From Eubacteriales bacterium (GTDB lineage Bacteria > Bacillota > Clostridia > Oscillospirales > Butyricicoccaceae): a DNA stretch of 35,810 nucleotides. The notes beneath the pieces are model-generated. The model made no database searches. It worked only from the letters and a program-made list of their open reading frames with translations, and was not told where the DNA came from. Of this stretch, positions 30,421 to 35,810 are shown one piece after another (position 1 is the stretch's first letter; each line of letters begins with the position of its first letter). The translations under genes were made by a program, and so were the position numbers. The stretch covers positions 1-35,810 of the forward strand of contig JAUNWG010000018.1 of NCBI GenBank assembly GCA_030540435.1, in the 5' to 3' direction.

Positions 30421-31740
30421 ATGATGACTACAGTATGTAAAGACCCGGTATTGAACGTCGATACCTATGGAAATATTTTTATGTATGCAACCCACCGCGA
30501 CCTGACCACCTCGCCGCGGCATATCATCCGCATGTCCGAGCCGGTACGCCCCGACCTGCTGCAGCAGGCATTGGAGCTGGCGCTCATCCGCTTCCCGCAG
30601 ATGGCAGTCGGACTCAAGCGCGGCAAAAAGGCGTATTCCTATCGCTATGTCGACAAGCCGCCTGTTGTCCTTCCGTTTGACAACCATCTCTCCCCGTATT
30701 GGATGGGCTCTGCGGACACCAACGGCTACCTGTTCCTGTGCGGCTACAACCGCAACACGATCATTCTGGAATACCATCACTGCACCTGCGATGGTCACGG
30801 CTTTGACCAGTTTATCCGCAGCGTCCTGTTTGAATATCTGACGCTGTGCGGACATCCGGTTGAAAACGACGGCTCGATCCGCACCCGTGAAACCGAATTT
30901 GACCCGCAGGAATGTGAGGATGCCTATCCGCTGCTGAACGATGTTCCTCGCTCGGATGCAAACCATCATGAGGACATCGAAGTCTTCCACATGCCGGAAT
31001 ATGACAGCAAGACGGACGCAAACGAACTGGTAACAGAAATCGCTTTCCCGTTCGCTTCGCTCAAGGCATTTACCAAAAAGAACGGCGGCTCGCCGCTGAC
31101 CTTTATCATGACGGCGCTGTCCCGCGCAATGGCACTGACCTACTTCTCCGCAGATCAGGAGAAGCCTGTCATCGCGGCAGAGATCCCGATGGATATGCGT
31201 GCGCTCGTTCCGAGCGAGACAACGCACTTCTTCCTCTCCCTGCTCGACCTGCCGTTCTTCCCGGAATATCATGACATGTCCTTCGCAGAGGCATGCCGCA
31301 AGTGCGTCGAGTACTTCAACACCCAGCGTGTACTGGAGCACAGCGCATGGTGGGCAAAGGCAAACGGCGACAATGTATACGCCCTGCACAATGCTGACAT
31401 GCCGATCGCAGAAAAGGAAAAGGCGATGCGCGACCGTGCACGTAACTATGTCCGCCGTGACTCCTTCATCCTCACAAACATCGGCGCATTCAATATCCCG
31501 AAGAGCATGCAGCCGTATGTACTCGACTATGCGGCAATCCTGCCGTGTGCATATCAGCCGTTCGGTGTGCTGGTCAGCTCCTATAAGGGCTATTTGAAGA
31601 TCAGCCTTGCACAGCGCGACCACAACATGGATCTGGTGCGCAACCTGCTCGATACGCTGGCATCTGTCGGTGTACACGCTTCCACCTATTCGTATCCGTT
31701 CCATACCACGCGATACGACGGAAAGCATCTGGCTCGTTAA
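30421..31740 (+). CDS. Stand-alone condensation-domain-like acyltransferase
   Basis: A 439-residue protein of the chloramphenicol acetyltransferase/condensation superfamily. The catalytic motif HHCTCDGHGF (119-128, H120, D124) stands at the expected place in the N-terminal half, and the C-terminal half with DFxN-like and bridging regions (PKSMQPYVLDYAAILPCAYQPFGVLVSS) completes the two-lobed fold. Such single proteins resemble alcohol O-acetyltransferases or PapA-like enzymes and join an acyl group to an alcohol or amine. No peptide synthetase or polyketide genes are nearby. GGAGGTATGATTT precedes the ATG. The substrate is unknown. Confidence 0.8.
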   Translation: MMTTVCKDPVLNVDTYGNIFMYATHRDLTTSPRHIIRMSEPVRPDLLQQALELALIRFPQMAVGLKRGKKAYSYRYVDKPPVVLPFDNHLSPYWMGSADTNGYLFLCGYNRNTIILEYHHCTCDGHGFDQFIRSVLFEYLTLCGHPVENDGSIRTRETEFDPQECEDAYPLLNDVPRSDANHHEDIEVFHMPEYDSKTDANELVTEIAFPFASLKAFTKKNGGSPLTFIMTALSRAMALTYFSADQEKPVIAAEIPMDMRALVPSETTHFFLSLLDLPFFPEYHDMSFAEACRKCVEYFNTQRVLEHSAWWAKANGDNVYALHNADMPIAEKEKAMRDRARNYVRRDSFILTNIGAFNIPKSMQPYVLDYAAILPCAYQPFGVLVSSYKGYLKISLAQRDHNMDLVRNLLDTLASVGVHASTYSYPFHTTRYDGKHLAR

Positions 31741-31751
31741 GTAAAGCAAAC

Positions 31752-31793
31752 AGCTCCCCTCAGGTTTTATCCTGCAAGGGGAGCTGCTTTTTA
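31752..31793 (+). terminator. Terminator of the acyltransferase gene
   Basis: AGCTCCCCT / AGGGGAGCT stem (31752-31785), then a T-run near 31788. Confidence 0.88.
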
Positions 31794-31811
31794 TTCAGGC
31801 ATATTCACGAT

Positions 31812-31849
31812 AAAAAGGGACTGTCTTACTTTTCCATGTGAGACAGTCC
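31812..31849 (-). terminator. Terminator of lrgAB
   Basis: GGACTGTCT / AGACAGTCC stem, followed on the minus strand by CTTTTTATC. Confidence 0.85.
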
Positions 31850-31865
31850 TTTTATCATCTATTAT

Positions 31866-32558
31866 TCACCACAGCATGGCAAAGACCGATGCCGTACACG
31901 CCGTGAAAATGCCGGCAACTGCAACCGCCAGAGAACTCATTGCGCCCTCTATCGGGCCGATCTCCAGCGCACGCGCCGTTCCAATTGCATGTGCTGCTGT
32001 ACCGATCGCAACACCGCGGGCGATCGGCTCCTCAATACGAAAAACGCGGCACACCGCAGATGCAATGACATTTCCCAAAATACCGGTGATAATAATGACC
32101 GCTACGGTAATAGTCACAATACCGCCCAGCTCCTCGGAAACGCCCATGCCAATCGCCGTTGTAATGGATTTGGGAAGCAGGGTGACATACTGTTCATGTG
32201 ACAGCCCAAACAGCACACACAGCGCCAAAATACCGGCCATACTCGCAATCGTGCCGGAAAGAATGCCCAAAATGATCGCCGGCGCATTCTGCCGCAGCAG
32301 CGATAGCTGGCGATAAAGCGGAATCGCAAGGCATACTGTTGCCGGTGTCAGCAGATAACTGATATATTTTGCACCTTCATAATATACATCATAATCAATA
32401 TCCACTGCAACCAGCAAAACCATAACGACAATAACCGCTATGAGCAGCGGATTGCAGATTGCCAGCTTCCATTTTTTCTTACACCATTCTCCAAATAAAA
32501 ATGCCGCAATGGTGACAACGACACCAAAATATGTACCGTTCGTTAGAATTTCATTCAT
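31866..32558 (-). CDS. lrgB: LrgB/CidB family membrane protein
   Basis: A 230-residue membrane protein with about seven helices. Family parts are FGLSHEQYVTLLPKSITTAIGMGVSEELGG and RGVAIGTAAHAIGTARALEIGPIEGAMSSLA, both highly typical of LrgB. With LrgA it forms the system that modulates murein hydrolase export and cell lysis or pyruvate uptake in Gram-positives. Its start overlaps the end of lrgA by eight bases. Confidence 0.94.
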   Translation of the reverse strand: MNEILTNGTYFGVVVTIAAFLFGEWCKKKWKLAICNPLLIAVIVVMVLLVAVDIDYDVYYEGAKYISYLLTPATVCLAIPLYRQLSLLRQNAPAIILGILSGTIASMAGILALCVLFGLSHEQYVTLLPKSITTAIGMGVSEELGGIVTITVAVIIITGILGNVIASAVCRVFRIEEPIARGVAIGTAAHAIGTARALEIGPIEGAMSSLAVAVAGIFTACTASVFAMLW

Positions 32559-32916
32559 GATGTGCCCCCGTTTTCTGATGGCGGAGGATCATCTGTGCGA
32601 CCCGTCCTGCAACCGCCATGACCAATACAGTGATTACAGCGGTAATCACAGCCACAGGAATCAAAATCGTCTGCAAGGAATCCCATGCATCAAGCAAGCC
32701 TACTGCTGCCGGGACAAACAGGATCGGCATAATTTCAATCAGGAAATCGCCTGCCTGTTCTACCGCTTCCAGCTTTATTACACCACTGCACAATGCTGCC
32801 AGCAAAATCAGCATTCCATAGATGCTCGCCGGGACCGGAAGCGGGAGCACTGCCTTGCAAAGCTCACCTGCAAAGGTTATCAGCAGTATGATGCCAAATT
32901 GCCGCAAAATCCTCAT
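32551..32916 (-). CDS. lrgA: LrgA/CidA family holin-like protein
   Basis: A 121-residue protein with four helices. It shows the LrgA pattern LPLPVPASIYGMLILLAALC and FLIEIMPILFVPAAVGLLD. It is the first gene of lrgAB, with GGAGGTCTTATAT before the ATG. No LytSR sensor pair is in the window. Confidence 0.94.
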   Translation of the reverse strand: MRILRQFGIILLITFAGELCKAVLPLPVPASIYGMLILLAALCSGVIKLEAVEQAGDFLIEIMPILFVPAAVGLLDAWDSLQTILIPVAVITAVITVLVMAVAGRVAQMILRHQKTGAHHE

Positions 32917-32949
32917 ATATAAGACCTCCGTTTACAAATTCCGTCAATT

Positions 32950-32978
32950 ATACTACTACAGAATATAAAAAACGTCAA
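32950..32978 (-). promoter_or_regulatory. Promoter of lrgAB
   Basis: TTGACG (32973-32978) - 17 bases - TAGTAT (32950-32955) on the minus strand; a better TATAAT three bases on would have a 20-base spacer. Confidence 0.6.
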
Positions 32979-33078
32979 CCATGTTCTCCCAACGGCTGCG
33001 ATTTGGAAGGAGGTCGCGTTCTGCCATTGGCAGACGAGCGCAGCAAGCCCCCCGCTAACAACGCGGGAGCAGGCAGAT

Positions 33079-33132
33079 GATCGTTTTATTTGAAAAATAA
33101 AATGATCGGAGCAAAGCGGACTTTGCTTCGAC
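33079..33132. repeat. Two-hairpin repeat element, copy A
   Basis: An AT-rich inverted repeat (GATCgTTTTATTT / AAATAAAAtGATC, 33079-33107) is followed by a GC-richer palindrome whose 23-base core AGCAAAGCGGACTTTGCTTCGAC (given in parts: AGCAAAG CGGA CTTTGCTTCGAC) is identical in copy B. The surrounding 32980-33230 has no gene. Near 33000 a GATTTGGAA-GGAG piece is also shared with copy B. Confidence 0.65.
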
Positions 33133-33231
33133 TCACGGTGCTGCTATTGTTTGTGGTTCTATCCCAGCGCCAAATCACAACCCAGCGAAGCGGTTGGGAT
33201 TTGGAAAGGAGAAGCAAGGGAGCGGGCGGAT

Positions 33232-33279
33232 GACCTTTTTGCATAAAAAAGGTCGAAGCAAAGCGGACTTTGCTTCGAC
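33232..33279 (-). terminator. Two-hairpin repeat element, copy B, serving as tRNA-Leu terminator
   Basis: Directly behind the tRNA CCA end on the minus strand, GTCGAAGCAAAG / CTTTGCTTCGAC forms a strong stem followed by CTTTTTT. A second inverted repeat (GACC...GGTC, 33232-33254) follows. It is the second copy of the element at 33079-33132. Confidence 0.8.
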
Positions 33280-33280
33280 G

Positions 33281-33368
33281 TGGTGCCGCTGACCGGGCTT
33301 GAACCGGTACGCTGTAAACCAGCGAGGGATTTTAAGTCCCTTGCGTCTGCCAATTCCGCCACAGCGGC
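33281..33368 (-). tRNA. tRNA-Leu (TAA)
   Basis: An 88-nucleotide class II tRNA with acceptor stem GCCGCTG / CAGCGGC, discriminator A, encoded CCA, a long variable arm and anticodon stem-loop GGGACTTAAAATCCC, anticodon TAA. Confidence 0.95.
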
Positions 33369-33382
33369 AAATCGACTCATAT

Positions 33383-33411
33383 AGTATACCAATCCGCTGT
33401 AGTTTTGTCAA
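33383..33411 (-). promoter_or_regulatory. Promoter of tRNA-Leu
   Basis: TTGACA (33406-33411) - 17 bases - TATACT (33383-33388) on the minus strand. It lies just behind the stop codon of the DUF4393 gene. Confidence 0.85.
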
Positions 33412-33428
33412 GTTTTTCAAAAAATTTC

Positions 33429-34139
33429 TTACACTAAACAGGTCTGTACAAACCGTCTGCCAAATTCCGTCAGTACAATGCTTCCGGGATGCAGCCGAAG
33501 CTGTGCGTCCTGATATCCCGATACATGTTCGCGAATATCCTGCGCGGTCTGCGCAATGACCTGCTCAAATAACATGTACAGTGTTTCAAACGCATCTTCC
33601 TGTATTTCCTCCAGAGAAATCCGTTCCGCATGCATGCGCAGCTCTATCAGCTGCAACCGAAGCAGATTATCTATCGCCGCTTGTACACGGGCGTAATCGC
33701 CATCCTCCGGCAGAAAATCTGTCATCCGTGCAATCAGTTTCACTGCACCAGTGCCGGATTCCACAGGTCGTGAAGCAAAATTCCCTCCCTTGCGCATCCG
33801 GCATAAATAGCAGTCAGCGGCGGGAATCGCCTGCCGTTTTTGCAGCTGACAGAGAAATGCATCCTCTATGCTGTCTATCTGGCTGATGATGGACGGAAAT
33901 GCTGGATGGACTGTTTTCTGCCGCTCCGGATCCATACTGGCAGCCAAAAGCGCCGCATATTTTTCACAGGCGGCATCGTCTGCCCATCGCGCTGCATCCA
34001 GCGCCTGCCCTGCAATATTCGCCGGCGGCAGGCATGGCTCACCCTCCAGCCGTGCTGCAATGCGTCCTGTCAGCTTTTCCAATGCTGCGGTATTGGGGCT
34101 GTATGATTGTAAATACGCCGTAAGCTGCTGTTCAAACAT
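33429..34139 (-). CDS. DUF4393 / Abi-alpha family protein
   Basis: A 236-residue mostly helical protein. The core EKYAALLAASMDPERQKTVHPAFPSIISQI (residues 59-88, given in parts: EKYAALLAASMDPERQ KTVHPAFPSI) and the end GSIVLTEFGRRFVQTC match the DUF4393 family, also named Abi-alpha after phage abortive-infection proteins. It could belong to an anti-phage function, but many members have no tested role. It is a single gene between the trpB-like terminator and tRNA-Leu, with AGGATGGTGA before the ATG. No other defence gene is adjacent. Confidence 0.78.
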   Translation of the reverse strand: MFEQQLTAYLQSYSPNTAALEKLTGRIAARLEGEPCLPPANIAGQALDAARWADDAACEKYAALLAASMDPERQKTVHPAFPSIISQIDSIEDAFLCQLQKRQAIPAADCYLCRMRKGGNFASRPVESGTGAVKLIARMTDFLPEDGDYARVQAAIDNLLRLQLIELRMHAERISLEEIQEDAFETLYMLFEQVIAQTAQDIREHVSGYQDAQLRLHPGSIVLTEFGRRFVQTCLV

Positions 34140-34164
34140 AATGTTCTATCACCATCCTAATTGC

Positions 34165-34206
34165 CAAAAAACGCCCTGCTTCCCCCACGCGGAGGAAGCA
34201 GGACGC
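34165..34206 (-). terminator. Terminator of the TrpB-like gene
   Basis: GCGTCCTGCTTCC / GGAAGCAGGGCG stem followed by TTTTTTGGC on the minus strand. Confidence 0.88.
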
Positions 34207-34229
34207 CATTGTCTGCTCAAAATATAAAA

Positions 34230-35618
34230 TCAAATCTCTTCCTGAATCCCCGGCAGGCGCGGAATGGTCTCAAAGCCGCGTGCCAGATCATCATCTGTCG
34301 GAATATAATCCGTCATGGTCTTTTCATTGTATGCCTTGTATGCCGTCAGATCGAAATAGCCCGTACCGGTCAGGTTAAACAGGATCGTCTTTGCCTCTCC
34401 GGACTCGCGGCATTTGAGCGCTTCATCAATCGCAACGCGGATCGCATGGGAGGATTCCGGTGCAGGCAGGATGCCTTCCGTCTTAGCAAACATCTCAGCT
34501 GCATCGAAAACAGCTGTCTGCTCAACAGAACGCGCTTCATCCAAGAAACCGTCATGATACAGCTGGGAAAGGATCGGGCTCATGCCATGATAGCGCAGAC
34601 CGCCTGCATGGTTTGCGGACGGAATGAATCCGCAGCCGAGTGTGTACATCTTTGCCAGCGGTGTAACCATACCGGTATCGCAGAAATCATACGCAAACTT
34701 GCCGCGGGTCAGCGACGGGCAGGATGCCGGCTCTACCGCGATAAAATGCGGTGCTGCCTTGCCAGCCAGCTTATCGCCCATGAACGGCGCCATAATGCCG
34801 CCGAGATTGGAACCGCCGCCTGCACAGCCGATGACGATATCCGGGTACGCATCTACCTTCTCCATGGCAGCCTTTGCTTCCAGACCAATGATACTCTGGT
34901 GGATCAATACCTGATTGAGTACGCTGCCAAGTACATAGCGATATCCATCATGTGTCGTTGCATATTCAACTGCTTCGGAAATTGCCGTACCCAGCGAACC
35001 GGTGCTGTTCGGGAAGCGCTTCAGCATCTCACATCCTACCTTTGTCGTATCAGACGGGGACGGGATGATGTTCGCATCGTAAGTATGCATAACCTCCTTG
35101 CGGTACGGTTTCTGCTCATAGGAGCACTTAACCATATAAACACGGCAGTCCAGACCAAAATACTGGCATGCCATAGAAAGTGCCGTGCCCCACTGTCCTG
35201 CACCAGTCTCCGTGGTAACGCCCTTTAAGCCCTGCTCCTTTGCATAATATGCCTGTGCAATCGAGGAATTGAGCTTATGGCTGCCGCTGGTGTTGCCGCC
35301 CTCATATTTATAATAAATCTTAGCCGGTGTATCCAGCGCCTTTTCCAGATAATATGCACGCATCAGCGGGGACGGACGGTACATGCGATAGCGGTCACGT
35401 ACCGGATCCGGAATGTCAATAAAACGGTCCTTTGTATTCAGCTCCTGCTCTGCCAGCTTGGTACAGAATACCGGTTCCAAATCAGAAACTCCAACCGGCT
35501 GCAATGTACCCGGATGCAGGATCGGACGGTGGTCAGTCTTCATATCAGCGCGGACATTATACCACTGCTTCGGGATTTCGTCCTCGCTCAGATAAATTTT
35601 ATACGGATCTCTTGCCAT
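34230..35618 (-). CDS. TrpB2-type tryptophan synthase beta-like PLP enzyme
   Basis: A 462-residue cytoplasmic PLP enzyme. The PLP lysine is in SGSHKLN (K115), the catalytic-type glutamate is in TTETGAGQWG (E137) and the phosphate loop is CAGGGSN (265-271). The length above 450 and the N-terminal extension (IPKQWYNVRADMKTDH) mark the TrpB2 branch, which makes tryptophan from indole and serine without needing TrpA. No other trp gene is nearby, so it may salvage free indole. It has a strong promoter and its own terminator. Confidence 0.93.
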   Translation of the reverse strand: MARDPYKIYLSEDEIPKQWYNVRADMKTDHRPILHPGTLQPVGVSDLEPVFCTKLAEQELNTKDRFIDIPDPVRDRYRMYRPSPLMRAYYLEKALDTPAKIYYKYEGGNTSGSHKLNSSIAQAYYAKEQGLKGVTTETGAGQWGTALSMACQYFGLDCRVYMVKCSYEQKPYRKEVMHTYDANIIPSPSDTTKVGCEMLKRFPNSTGSLGTAISEAVEYATTHDGYRYVLGSVLNQVLIHQSIIGLEAKAAMEKVDAYPDIVIGCAGGGSNLGGIMAPFMGDKLAGKAAPHFIAVEPASCPSLTRGKFAYDFCDTGMVTPLAKMYTLGCGFIPSANHAGGLRYHGMSPILSQLYHDGFLDEARSVEQTAVFDAAEMFAKTEGILPAPESSHAIRVAIDEALKCRESGEAKTILFNLTGTGYFDLTAYKAYNEKTMTDYIPTDDDLARGFETIPRLPGIQEEI

Positions 35619-35683
35619 AATTTCTCTTCTCCATCAAATGAAAATTTTATACGTTACTTCGATAAAGTATTTATACTTTTCTT

Positions 35684-35712
35684 ATTATAATTCCGCCAGA
35701 TAGACATGTCAA
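35684..35712 (-). promoter_or_regulatory. Promoter of the TrpB-like gene
   Basis: TTGACA (35707-35712) - 17 bases - TATAAT (35684-35689) on the minus strand, giving a leader of about 60 bases with no T-box or attenuator seen. Confidence 0.88.
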
Positions 35713-35762
35713 GAGGCAATACCGCGCTGCAAGTGCCCAAAGACTTCCCGAACACGTCAGAA

Positions 35763-35804
35763 CCACCGGCATAGCCGGTGGCCTGTTCTGGCCCTATAAG
35801 GGCC
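35763..35804. repeat. Two tandem perfect palindromes at the window end
   Basis: CCACCGGC-ATA-GCCGGTGG (35763-35781) and GGCCCT-ATA-AGGGCC (35790-35804) have perfect arms and identical ATA loops. They may be a repeated extragenic element or the hairpin end of an IS200/IS605-type element continuing beyond the edge. Confidence 0.6.
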
Positions 35805-35810
35805 TTATAC

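Noticed and set aside
30373..31749. 458-residue minus-strand frame opposite the acyltransferase
   Set aside because: The plus-strand protein has the HHxxxDG motif, a ribosome binding site and a terminator; the opposite frame has none of these and is a codon-bias shadow.
33159..33392. Minus-strand frame with AVAELADARDLKSLAG
   Set aside because: This is the well-known false peptide read from a leucine tRNA gene.
35619..35810. T-box or tryptophan attenuator before the TrpB-like gene
   Set aside because: The leader after the promoter is only about 60 bases and shows no T-box sequence, no Trp-codon leader peptide and no terminator-antiterminator pair.
1..35810. CRISPR arrays, rRNA genes and complete insertion sequences
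   Set aside because: None seen: no spaced identical repeats of suitable length, no rRNA-like blocks and no transposase reading frame.

Overview
The window looks like a chromosomal segment of a Gram-positive, low-to-mid GC Firmicute of class Clostridia. The closest fit is the Oscillospiraceae/Butyricicoccaceae type of gut anaerobe, but this is inferred from gene content and style and no species can be named. The signs are strong AGGAGG ribosome binding sites, near-consensus sigma-A promoters with 17-base spacers, an rpmG-secE-nusG-rplK-rplA-rplJ-rplL cluster with an L10 leader, an rpsF-ssb-rpsR operon, SLH-domain secreted proteins and ytrA-type ABC operons. There is no rRNA, CRISPR array or complete insertion sequence.

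Left part (1-12400). An ABC exporter runs off the left edge. Next to it is a compact locus (about 904-1223) that reads as a type I toxin-antitoxin module: a 28-residue hydrophobic holin-like peptide on the minus strand and a convergent antisense RNA on the plus strand, each with its own promoter and terminator. A tRNA-Thr(TGT)/tRNA-Tyr(GTA) operon follows, with a promoter preceded by exactly phased A-tracts. Then come an XRE regulator, a ytrA-like operon (GntR regulator, ABC ATPase, large permease carrying a GGADGPT tail motif), ung, a long-chain polyol dehydrogenase/fructuronate reductase-like gene, and an ECF sigma factor operon (sigma, membrane protein, ABC ATPase, permease).

Middle (12500-23650). 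The ribosomal/transcription cluster lies on the minus strand and ends in a terminator after rplL, without rpoBC behind it. It contains two probable L1-type leader motifs, an L10 leader with attenuator, and a promoter nested in the terminator of the preceding gene. Two tandem small membrane-protein paralogues, ruvX, a membrane-tethered XRE regulator, a chloramphenicol acetyltransferase-like gene, an SLH plus peptidase M15 protein, a DUF421 protein and a small conserved protein follow. A frameshifted mobile-element-type remnant sits at the 3' end of a tRNA-Thr(CGT), and then comes rpsF-ssb-rpsR.

Right part (23700-35810). An overlapping AraC-EamA-DUF2000 operon, an SLH/ricin-like/cysteine-peptidase secreted protein, a two-gene ABC exporter, a cold-shock gene with a structured leader, a stand-alone condensation-domain-like acyltransferase, lrgAB, tRNA-Leu(TAA) with a duplicated hairpin element, an Abi-alpha/DUF4393 protein and a TrpB2-type enzyme. 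The window ends in two tandem palindromes. Overall it is mostly housekeeping DNA with cell-envelope and export functions (four separate ABC exporters under different regulatory schemes). The least ordinary part is the toxin-antisense locus with long-range 5'-3' complementarity.
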